Positions 56,979-64,000 of a stretch of DNA of 64,000 bases are shown piece after piece. Position 1 is the stretch's first letter. Each line of letters begins with the position of its first letter. Origin of the DNA: Mycobacterium persicum (lineage in GTDB: Bacteria; Actinomycetota; Actinomycetes; Mycobacteriales; Mycobacteriaceae); contig NZ_MVIF01000010.1 of the NCBI RefSeq assembly GCF_002086675.1, positions 1 through 64,000 on the forward strand. The letters run 5' to 3'. The position numbers and the translations under genes are program-made. Below the pieces are notes generated by a model, which worked only from the letters and a program-made list of their open reading frames with translations, was not told where the DNA came from and did not search any database.

Positions 56979-57484
56979 TCAGACGAGCGACGCGAAATCG
57001 CCGGCTATCGATTTGGCCGCGCCGTAATAGGCATACGCGTGGAAGAAGCTCAGGAACGTGAGCAGTCCGGTGTCGGCGACAATCGGATAGCCCACCGCGT
57101 TAATGATTCCCGCAGGGTCGCCGTGGAGCGCTTTCCCAATTCCGTCGAGGAAGAGATTGACGTCATAGGACGGAGAGAAATGAGGATGGCGCTCAAGGTG
57201 TCTGCGGTCGGAAGCAGAGTCGCGTAAGCCGACGAGGTCGCGCTCGTGACGGCGTTGGTGAGGTTGGTGTTCCCGGTCTGCAGACCCTCGATGATGCCGT
57301 CGATCGAGGGTGCCACGCCGACCCCGCTACCGCCGAAATAACCGACGACACTGCGGTTGCGCTAGTGGCCAGATCCTCGCTCAGCGCCGCCCACGCCGTC
57401 GCCGCGGCCAGCAGGGGGCCCCGGTGCGGGGCCACAGAGAATCCGGGCAGAGTTCACCTCCGGCGCCAACATCGAGAATTCCAT
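56979..57484 (-). pseudogene. PPE-family pseudogene
   Basis: From ATG 57484 the frame reads MEFSMLAPEVNSARILCGP, a PPE start, and then shifts to another frame for LLAAATAWAALSEDLAT and VISAVAGSAWH. The WxG region is joined directly to APSIDGIIEGLQTGNT and SATSSAYATLLPTADTLSA in a different frame. A last shift leads to SYDVNLFLDGIGKALHGDP and GYPIVADTGLLTF before TGA at 56979. At least three frame breaks and deletion of most of the PPE domain make it nonfunctional. Confidence 0.8.
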
Positions 57485-57813
57485 CACACCCACCTGACCG
57501 TCAGAACGTCAACACCCGTGGACAACTTCGGGTACCGTAGCCGATGTTGTCATCGCGAGTTGCCGTTTTAGCCAACCTTGGTTGACATCAATCGGAGTTG
57601 AAGCCAGCTCGGGTCAACGGTGTTGGACAACAGGCGTCGGGTCATGGCGCCGGCCGATTATTCGGCCGGTCGAGATGGTGGCCCGCCCCGGCGCGGAGCC
57701 GGCCCGCGGACTGTTCGGTGCCAGGCCCTTGCATCCGCCGAAAAGAAAAGTAATATCACTTTCAGTTTTATGTTGAACTTCACCTGACTTGCCCGACCCC
57801 CGGGAGCCGACGT
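57485..57813. other. Intergenic region with promoter of the 57814 operon
   Basis: About 330 bases without a gene. It holds CAACC-TT-GGTTG at 57573-57584 and the A/T-rich palindrome at 57747-57762. The latter and the AT-rich run near 57741-57778 mark the likely promoter of the catabolic operon. Confidence 0.5.
57747..57762. promoter_or_regulatory. Palindrome upstream of the homogentisate-dioxygenase-like gene
   Basis: AAAGT-AATATC-ACTTT is an inverted repeat with 5-bp arms in an AT-rich stretch 52 bp before the ATG. Probable operator for the TetR protein encoded in the same operon (62226). Confidence 0.5.
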
Positions 57814-58905
57814 ATGGAATCCTTCGTCCACCTGCGTAAGGGCCGGACACCGCGGCGCCTGCATGCCGATCTCGACGGGCTCAAGGACGACGAGCTGGGC
57901 CGCGGCGGCTTCACCGGGCGAACCGCCAACATCTACCGCCGCCACGACCCCACCGGGTACCGGGCGGTCGGCCCACTGCGGCCGGTGGACGTGCTGGCTC
58001 ACGAGCTCAACCCCGATGACGCCACCGATGCCGACGGCGGACCGCTACCGATGTTCCACAACGCCGACTGCCGGATTCTGCTGAGCCGCCGCCAGCAGCC
58101 CATGCCGTTCTACAGTCGCCACGTCGACGGCGACTTGCTGTGCTTCGTCCACCGGGGCAGCGGCATGGCCGAAACCGAGTTCGGCCCGTTGCGTTACCGG
58201 GAGGGGGACTGGGTCTATATCCCCAAGGCCTGCACCTGGCGCCAGCTACCGGACAGCGAAACAACCCTGCTGATGGTCGAGGCCACCGACGAGTTTCGGG
58301 TGCCACCGCCCGGCGCGCTGGGCCGGCACTTCCCGTTCGACCCGTCGCAGGTCACCATCCCGGAGCCGGTACCGATCGACGACGACGCCCGTGACGAGTA
58401 CGAGGTACGGCTGATCCACCGGGGCGGCCCGACAAGCCTGTACTACCAACACAATCCGATCGACGTCGAAGGCTGGCGCGGCGACAACTTTCCGTTCACC
58501 TTCAACATCGCCGACTACAACGTGATCACCTCTGACAGCGTCCACCTGCCGCCGACAGTGCACCTGTTCATGCAGGCCACCGGGGTCTACGTGATGAACT
58601 TTCTGCCCAAACCCGCCGAGGGCGTCCCCGGCACCGAGCGCACACCCTGGTATCACCGTAATGTCGACTACGACGAGATCGCCTTCTTCCACGGCGGTTC
58701 GCTCTACGGCATTCCGATGCCACCGGGGCTGATCTCCCATGCGCCCCAAGGGGTTCACCACGGCGCACCCGAAAAGGCACGGGACCGGGCGCGCCGCAAG
58801 TTCGACGAATATTCGACGGTCGACTGGCAGGTGATCGCCATCGATACCCGCCGGCGACTCGCCCCCTCAGACGCGGTGCTGGCTCACGACCTCGGACAGC
58901 ACTGA
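57814..58905 (+). CDS. Homogentisate 1,2-dioxygenase-like cupin enzyme
   Basis: 363 aa. The HmgA-type double cupin is indicated by MPFYSRHVDGDLLCFVHRGSG, FGPLRYREGDWVYIPKACTWRQ, and the C-terminal metal region WYHRNVDYDEIAFFHGG followed by ISHAPQGVHHG. It is shorter than typical HmgA (about 430 aa), as actinobacterial forms often are. Canonical HmgA opens homogentisate to maleylacetoacetate. The usual partners (fumarylacetoacetase, maleylacetoacetate isomerase, HPD) are absent here, and CoA enzymes follow instead, so a different ring-diol substrate is possible. Confidence 0.82.
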   Translation: MESFVHLRKGRTPRRLHADLDGLKDDELGRGGFTGRTANIYRRHDPTGYRAVGPLRPVDVLAHELNPDDATDADGGPLPMFHNADCRILLSRRQQPMPFYSRHVDGDLLCFVHRGSGMAETEFGPLRYREGDWVYIPKACTWRQLPDSETTLLMVEATDEFRVPPPGALGRHFPFDPSQVTIPEPVPIDDDARDEYEVRLIHRGGPTSLYYQHNPIDVEGWRGDNFPFTFNIADYNVITSDSVHLPPTVHLFMQATGVYVMNFLPKPAEGVPGTERTPWYHRNVDYDEIAFFHGGSLYGIPMPPGLISHAPQGVHHGAPEKARDRARRKFDEYSTVDWQVIAIDTRRRLAPSDAVLAHDLGQH

Positions 58906-58907
58906 CC

Positions 58908-60095
58908 ATGACGATGACGACCCGTCACGAATACGACAGAGTCCCCTACCTCGTTGCCTTCCAGAACAATTCCGGTGTCCGCGACATCTATGGCGGGCTC
59001 GCCGAGATCACCGTGTTGGAGAGCTACCTGTTGCGGCCCACGGATAAGCCGTCGGATACCGTGCTGGTGTTCATGCACCCCATCGGCGGCGGCGCCTATC
59101 TGCCGATGATCAACGCGCTGGCCCGAGCCGGCCACCATGTCATCTACTGCAACAGCCGGTTCCGCGGCACCGACTCGGCGCTGCTGATGGAGAAGGTGGT
59201 CGAGGACCTGGGCGAGTGCATCAAGGACGCAAAAACGCGGCTGGGCTACACCAAGGTAGTGCTGGCTGGGTGGAGCGGCGGCGGTTCGCTGTCGATGTTC
59301 TACCAGCAGCAGGCTCAGCACCCGACCGTCACGTCCAGCCCGTCCGGCGACGGGCCTGACCTGACCCGGCTCGGGCTTGCCGCCGCCGACGGCATCATGC
59401 TGCTGGCCGCGCACATCAGCCGCCATGGCACGCTCACCGAATGGCTCGACGCGTCGATCCTCGACGAAACCGACCCCACCAAGCGCGATCCCGAACTGGA
59501 CCTGTACCACCCGGATAACCCCAACCAGCCGCCCTACAGCCAGGAATTCCTGGCGCGATACCGGCAGGCTCAGATCGATCGCAACCGTCGTATCACTGCG
59601 TGGGTCAAGGACACGCTGGCCGAACTGGCGGCCCGGGGCCGTCCTCATGATGAGGTGTGCTTCGTCGTTCACGGCACCATGGCCGACCCGAGGTGGCTGG
59701 ATCCGACCGTCGATCCCAACGAACGAACGCCGGGCACCTGCTATCTGGGTGATCCGCAGGTGGTGAACATGAGCCCGGTCGGGTTGGCCCGGTTCTGCTC
59801 GTTACGCAGCTGGCTGTCGCAGTGGAGTTACGACGATGCCCGCGGCGACGGCGTGGCATGCGCGCATGATCTCACCGTTCCCGCGCTGGTGATCGGTAAC
59901 CTTGCAGACGATGCCTGCACGCCCAGCCATACCCGGCGGCTCTTCGAAGCGATCGGGTACCCCGACAAGGAGATGTACGAAATCCCCGGCGCTACACACT
60001 ATTACGCGGGTCCCGAGCAACGCGACAAACTGGCACAGGCCGTCGACATCGTGACCGACTGGCTGATCCGCCACGACTTCGCGAGCACCGCATGA
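58908..60095 (+). CDS. Alpha/beta hydrolase
   Basis: 395 aa. LVFMHPIGGGAYLPMINALARAGHHV, SRFRGTDSALLMEK, nucleophile VLAGWSGGGSLSMFYQQQ, acid region VIGNLADDACTPSH, and His in PGATHYYAGPEQ. It starts two bases after the dioxygenase stop and ends overlapping the CoA transferase start (ATGA). It may hydrolyse an ester or C-C bond of the pathway intermediate. Confidence 0.83.
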   Translation: MTMTTRHEYDRVPYLVAFQNNSGVRDIYGGLAEITVLESYLLRPTDKPSDTVLVFMHPIGGGAYLPMINALARAGHHVIYCNSRFRGTDSALLMEKVVEDLGECIKDAKTRLGYTKVVLAGWSGGGSLSMFYQQQAQHPTVTSSPSGDGPDLTRLGLAAADGIMLLAAHISRHGTLTEWLDASILDETDPTKRDPELDLYHPDNPNQPPYSQEFLARYRQAQIDRNRRITAWVKDTLAELAARGRPHDEVCFVVHGTMADPRWLDPTVDPNERTPGTCYLGDPQVVNMSPVGLARFCSLRSWLSQWSYDDARGDGVACAHDLTVPALVIGNLADDACTPSHTRRLFEAIGYPDKEMYEIPGATHYYAGPEQRDKLAQAVDIVTDWLIRHDFASTA

Positions 60096-61333
60096 CCGAG
60101 CCGGCCGGGAGTGCGGCACACTGCGAGTCGACCCCAACCGGACCGCTGGACGGCATCCGGGTACTCGAGCTCGGCACCTTGATCGCCGGCCCCTTCGCCG
60201 GCCGGCTGCTCGGCGACATGGGCGCCGACGTCATCAAGGTGGAGCCGCCGGGCGCCCCGGATCCGTTACGCACCTGGGGCCAGGCCGAACTCAACGGGCA
60301 CCGCGTCTTCTGGACCGTGCACGCCCGCAACAAACGCGCCATCACCCTCGACCTGCGACGCCCGCGCGGCCGGGAGCTCTTTCTCCACCTGGTCGAGAAA
60401 TCCGACATCGTCGTGGAGAACTTCCGCCCCGGCACGCTGGAGAAGTGGCATCTGGGATACGACGTGCTCAGCGCCCGCAACCCCGGCATCATCCTGGTCC
60501 GGGTGTCGGGTTATGGACAAACCGGGCCCGACGCACACAAAGCGGGTTACGCCTCGGTGGCCGAGGCGGCCAGCGGGCTGCGCCATCTCAACGGCTTCCC
60601 CGGCGGACCGCCGCCCCGGCTCGCGCTGTCGCTGGGCGACACCCTGGCCGGCATGTTCGGCGCCCAGGGCGCGTTGGCCGCGCTGTATCGCCGCGGCGTC
60701 ACCGGCAAGGGCCAGGTGGTCGATGTCGCCCTCACCGAATCCTGTTTGGCGGTCCAGGAATCCACGATTCCGGATTACGACGTCGGCGGGGTGGTCCGCG
60801 GGCCGTCCGGAACCAGGCTGGAAGGCATTGCGCCGTCCAACATCTACCGCAGCGCCGACGGCTCCTGGGTGGTGATCGCCGCGAACCAGGACACCGTGTT
60901 CGCCCGCCTGTGCACAGCAATGGGGCGTTCGGAACTGGTCACCGATGACCGGTTTGCCACGCACGGGGCACGCGGCCGCAACCAGGACGAGCTCGATACG
61001 ATCATCGGCTCCTGGGCCGCCGAACGTCAGCCCGGCGAGATCATCGAAACACTGTCCGCCGCAGGAGTGATCGCCGGACCGATCAATACCGTCGCGGAGG
61101 TGGTCGACGATCCACAGCTGCGGGCACGCGGCATGCTGGTCGAGCATTATGACGAACGAATCGAGCGGCCCGTCCTGGGACCGGGGATCGTGCCGGTGCT
61201 CTCCGAATCACCGGGCACCGTGCGCACCGCAGGTCCCGCCCACCCCGGTCAGCACAACGACGACGTCTATATCGGACTACTGGGCAACAGCGCTCAGGAC
61301 CTCGACGAGTTGCGTGCCGAAGGAGTGTTATGA
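60092..61333 (+). CDS. Family III CoA transferase (CaiB/BaiF)
   Basis: 413 aa. Motifs: LDGIRVLELGTLIAGPFAGRLLGDMGADVIKVE, NKRAITLDLR, VENFRPGTLEKW, SGYGQTGP and LSLGDTLAGMFG with the catalytic Asp. It moves CoA from a donor thioester to a free acid. Coupled by ATGA on both sides. In this operon it would activate an acid released by the preceding hydrolase. Confidence 0.92.
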   Translation: MTEPAGSAAHCESTPTGPLDGIRVLELGTLIAGPFAGRLLGDMGADVIKVEPPGAPDPLRTWGQAELNGHRVFWTVHARNKRAITLDLRRPRGRELFLHLVEKSDIVVENFRPGTLEKWHLGYDVLSARNPGIILVRVSGYGQTGPDAHKAGYASVAEAASGLRHLNGFPGGPPPRLALSLGDTLAGMFGAQGALAALYRRGVTGKGQVVDVALTESCLAVQESTIPDYDVGGVVRGPSGTRLEGIAPSNIYRSADGSWVVIAANQDTVFARLCTAMGRSELVTDDRFATHGARGRNQDELDTIIGSWAAERQPGEIIETLSAAGVIAGPINTVAEVVDDPQLRARGMLVEHYDERIERPVLGPGIVPVLSESPGTVRTAGPAHPGQHNDDVYIGLLGNSAQDLDELRAEGVL

Positions 61334-62226
61334 ATTCCCGGATAACCATTCGTGAGGTCTCGCTGCGCGACGGACTGCAGATCGAGAGGCCAATCCCGTT
61401 GTCGGCCAAGCTGGAGTTGCTGGCCTCGGTGGCCGCCACGGGTGTGCGTGAGGTGGAGGCGACGGCGTTTGTGTCACCGTCCAAGGTTCCGGCGATGGCT
61501 GATGCCGCCGAACTCGCGGCCGAATTACCCAACTACCCCGACATCGAGTTCTCCGCACTGGTGGCCAGTCCCAACGGCGCCAAGCGGGCGATCGCGGCCG
61601 GCCTGCGCGCGATCGAATACGTGGTGGCGGCCAGCGACTCGTTCAGCAAGGCCAACGTCGGTCGCAGCAGCGCCGAGGCGACCGTCCACATCGGCGAAAT
61701 CCTTGCCATCGCCCGGAGCAGCGAGGTGACCGTCGAGGTCATCGTCGCCACCGCATGGGATTGTCCGTTCGACGGGCCCACCCCGCCGCAGCGGGTCCTC
61801 GACATCGCTGCCGTCGCCCGCGATCTGGGTGTGGACCGGTTCTCGATCGCCGACACCATCGGCACCGCTACGCCGGGTCGAGTAAGTTCGCTGATCGCAC
61901 AACTACGTCCGGTGATCGGTGACATTCCGCTGGGTGGTCACTTCCACAACACCCGGGGCGCGGGGCTGGCCAGTGCCTATGCGGCGGTGTGCGCGGGTGT
62001 TACCCGGCTGGACGCCTCGGTCGGCGGACTGGGTGGCTGTCCGTTTGCACCGGGCGCCACCGGCAATATCGCCACCGAGGATCTGGTGTATCTGCTGGCC
62101 GACAGCGGCTTCGATGTCGACGTCGACTTGCCGGCCGCCATCGCGGCGGCTGAGGTTGCGAAATCGGTTGTCGGCCATGAATTGCCGGGCGCGCTGCTAC
62201 GCGCCGGCGACCGGATCCGGAACTGA
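61330..62226 (+). CDS. Hydroxymethylglutaryl-CoA lyase-family enzyme
   Basis: 298 aa DRE-TIM metallolyase: ITIREVSLRDGLQIE, EATAFVSPSKVPAMADAAE, DTIGTATPGRV, HFHNTRGAGLASAYAAVCAG (metal His pair) and GGLGGCPFAPGATGN with the active-site Cys. HMG-CoA lyases split 3-hydroxy-3-methylglutaryl-CoA into acetyl-CoA and acetoacetate; close relatives act on other 3-hydroxyacyl-CoAs. The place after a CoA transferase suggests it cleaves the CoA ester of a branched hydroxy-acid from the ring. Confidence 0.9.
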   Translation: MNSRITIREVSLRDGLQIERPIPLSAKLELLASVAATGVREVEATAFVSPSKVPAMADAAELAAELPNYPDIEFSALVASPNGAKRAIAAGLRAIEYVVAASDSFSKANVGRSSAEATVHIGEILAIARSSEVTVEVIVATAWDCPFDGPTPPQRVLDIAAVARDLGVDRFSIADTIGTATPGRVSSLIAQLRPVIGDIPLGGHFHNTRGAGLASAYAAVCAGVTRLDASVGGLGGCPFAPGATGNIATEDLVYLLADSGFDVDVDLPAAIAAAEVAKSVVGHELPGALLRAGDRIRN

Positions 62227-62846
62227 TGCCCGCCGGCACACTCACCTCCAAGGGCCGCCAGACTCGGCAGGCCATCGAACAGTCCGCGCGAAAGCTGTTT
62301 GCCGAGCGCGGATTTCACGGGGTGACCCTGGCCGATATCACAGCGGCCGCGGGCAAGTCGCCCGCGGTGTTCTACCGGTACTTCTCCGACAAAGAGGATT
62401 TGCTGGCCGCCCTCGCGGAATCGTTTCTGCACGACGTCGTCGCGCCGTCCGGGCTGAGCGTGCAGTTGCCGGATACCCCCGAGGACGACACGTTCTTCAC
62501 CTCGGTGGTCACCGGTTACTGGAACATCTTCAAACAGAACATCGGCATCATGATCGCTGTTGCTCAACTGGCAGCCACCCAGCGGCGTTTCGCCGCCGTG
62601 CAGAACGAATTCCGGCGTTTCGGAATGAACATCGTGGCCGCCTCGGTCCGCCGCGCTCAAGAGCAGGGCTACGGCACCGAGCTCCATCCGGAGCACACGG
62701 CGGCCGCGATCGCCCTGTTGTTCGAGAACTTCACCACCGTGTTCGTGGGCCGCTCGGGCCCGGAGAATCTGCGTCTGGACATCAGCGACGAGGATGCGAT
62801 CAAAACCTTGTCAACGATCTGGAAGAAAACCCTGTACGGCGCTTAA
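62226..62846 (+). CDS. TetR-family transcriptional regulator
   Basis: 206 aa. Helix-turn-helix: ARKLFAERGFHGVTLADITAAAGKSPAVFYRYFSDKEDLLAALAE. The C-terminal domain is of the TetR_C_33-like type (VTGYWNIFKQNIGIMIAVAQ, AALLFENFTTVF pattern). ATG 62226 overlaps the lyase stop (TGATG). As it is encoded inside the operon it likely represses its own transcript through the palindrome near 57747. Confidence 0.9.
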   Translation: MPAGTLTSKGRQTRQAIEQSARKLFAERGFHGVTLADITAAAGKSPAVFYRYFSDKEDLLAALAESFLHDVVAPSGLSVQLPDTPEDDTFFTSVVTGYWNIFKQNIGIMIAVAQLAATQRRFAAVQNEFRRFGMNIVAASVRRAQEQGYGTELHPEHTAAAIALLFENFTTVFVGRSGPENLRLDISDEDAIKTLSTIWKKTLYGA

Positions 62847-62857
62847 GGAGATTGGTC

Positions 62858-64000
62858 GTGGATTTCATTTTGCCAGAACATCTTCCCGGTCTGCTCGCCG
62901 AGATCGACGAGTTCATCGAATCCCAGATCAAACCGCTGGAACGCGATCACATCCAGTACTTCGACCATCGCCGTGAGCATGCCCGCACCGATTGGGACAA
63001 CGACGGCATCCCCCGGCGAGAATGGGAGGACCTGCTCACCGAGATGCGCAGCCGCGCCGACCGGGCGGGCTGGCTACGCTACGGCCTGCCGTCGCGGTTC
63101 GGTGGCCGCGACGGAACCAACGTCGATATGGCAGTCATCCGCGAACACTTGGCGCACAAAGGGCTTGGGCTGCACAACGACTTGCAAAACGAATCCTCCA
63201 TCGTCGGCAACTTCCCGCAAGTCATCATGATGGACCGGTTCGGCACCGAAGCGCAGCAGAAGGAGTGGACCGAGGCGCTCATCACCGGCGAGCGGTCGAT
63301 GGCGTTCGGCCTGACCGAGCCCGATCACGGGTCGGATGCCACCTGGCTCGAGACCCGTGCCGAGCGCGCCGGCAACGGCTGGGTGATCAACGGCGCCAAG
63401 CGATTCAACACCGGCGTGCACCGCGCCACCCACGACCTGGTGTTCGCCCGAACCTCGGGCGACCCCGGCCAGGCCCACGGCATCACCGCGTTTCTTGTCC
63501 CCACCGACGCTCCCGGCTTCACCGTTCCGTACTACTGGTGGACCCTCAACATGCCCACCGACCACGGCGAGGTGGTCTTGGACGGCGTCCGGGTGCCCGA
63601 TGACGCGGTGCTCGGCGAGGTCGACCGCGGCCTTGAGGTGGGCCAGACTTTTTTGCACGAGAACCGTATTCGTCAGGCGGCCAGCAGTCTGGGCGCCGCC
63701 CAGTACTGCATTGACCGGGCCGTCGACTACGCGAACGAACGCAGGGTATTCGGTAAGCCGCTATCGGTGAACCAGGCCGTCCAATGGCCGCTGGTCGAGC
63801 TGCAGACCGAGGCCCAGATGGTGCGGCTGCTGGTGTATTACGCCGCCTGGCATCTGGATCGCAATCACCACATGGAAGTTTCGGACAAGGTCTCGATGGC
63901 CAACTACCGCGCCAACCGGTTGGTGTGTGAGGCCGCGGATCGTGCCATGCAAGTGTTCGGCGGAGTGGGATATAGCCGTCACGAGCCCTTCGAGCACATT
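62858..64000 (+). CDS. Acyl-CoA dehydrogenase, 3' end outside the window
   Basis: At least 381 residues from GTG 62858, which has AAGGAG 7 bp upstream (62845-62850). The frame is open to the last base. Motifs: AFGLTEPDHGSDATWLETRA, INGAKRFNTGVHRATHDLVFAR, FLHENRIRQAASSLGAAQYCIDRA, RRVFGKPLSVNQAVQWPLVELQ and VFGGVGYSRHEPFEHI just before the end. It is related to the FadE/CaiA-like group that oxidises bulky or aromatic acyl-CoAs. The sixth gene of the 57814 operon; more genes probably follow outside. Confidence 0.92.
   Translation, partial: MDFILPEHLPGLLAEIDEFIESQIKPLERDHIQYFDHRREHARTDWDNDGIPRREWEDLLTEMRSRADRAGWLRYGLPSRFGGRDGTNVDMAVIREHLAHKGLGLHNDLQNESSIVGNFPQVIMMDRFGTEAQQKEWTEALITGERSMAFGLTEPDHGSDATWLETRAERAGNGWVINGAKRFNTGVHRATHDLVFARTSGDPGQAHGITAFLVPTDAPGFTVPYYWWTLNMPTDHGEVVLDGVRVPDDAVLGEVDRGLEVGQTFLHENRIRQAASSLGAAQYCIDRAVDYANERRVFGKPLSVNQAVQWPLVELQTEAQMVRLLVYYAAWHLDRNHHMEVSDKVSMANYRANRLVCEAADRAMQVFGGVGYSRHEPFEHI

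Overview
The window is chromosomal DNA from a Mycobacterium, most likely a slow-growing nontuberculous species. The evidence is high GC with many GTG starts and 4-base stop/start overlaps, PE and PPE proteins, a complete DosR/DosS dormancy locus, an MspA-type porin, 13E12-type DUF222/HNH genes, and a tmRNA whose tag reads ADSHQRDYALAA. Gene order follows the M. tuberculosis segment Rv3093c to Rv3141 (Rv numbers here are recalled from memory, not searched), broken by several accessory insertions and decayed genes.

Layout. 1-830: a lycopene-cyclase-type membrane gene with a frameshift. 840-5680: DUF5995 protein, LLM flavin enzyme and acyl-CoA-dehydrogenase-like enzyme, divergent HxlR regulator, secreted GH5 glycosidase. 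5700-15400 (accessory): secreted protein; cytochrome P450 / AveC-like / small membrane protein operon with a divergent TetR; a PPE-lipase; an MspA porin; a decayed acyl-CoA dehydrogenase - hydrolase - enoyl-CoA hydratase operon; a Ser/Thr kinase with an MviN-like ectodomain. 15470-25390 (minus strand): PE-lipase (LipY), tmRNA, a DinB-type enzyme, a TPR/AAA+ pair, smpB, ftsX, ftsE, a Thr/Pro-rich membrane protein, an MscS channel, prfB. 25500-30070: fprA, agpS, a small membrane protein, a DUF222/HNH protein. 30400-30840: MmpL relic.

31000-42260 is the dormancy region: Acg-like nitroreductase, PNPOx-like protein, tgs1, a second Acg-like protein, dosS, dosR (TTG start), and a universal stress protein. 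Directly divergent from the stress protein is a three-gene operon of quinol nitric oxide reductase, a Cys-rich zinc-ribbon-like membrane protein and a slipin. The gap holds tandem DosR-box-like sites, so an NO/hypoxia sensor and an NO-removing enzyme sit back to back. 42600-50400: two PPE-SVP genes, a small secreted/membrane protein, an inositol-monophosphatase-type enzyme, pflA, fadE24 and fadE23.

Between fadE23 and fadB4 lies an aromatic meta-cleavage module: TetR, FAD hydroxylase, C-C hydrolase, extradiol dioxygenase, and a truncated hydratase relic at the junction. After fadB4 and a PPE pseudogene comes a second catabolic operon (57814 to the window end): homogentisate-dioxygenase-like cupin, alpha/beta hydrolase, CoA transferase, HMG-CoA-lyase-like enzyme, TetR and a partial acyl-CoA dehydrogenase. 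Its substrate cannot be read from the sequence. No CRISPR array, IS element, tRNA or rRNA was seen.
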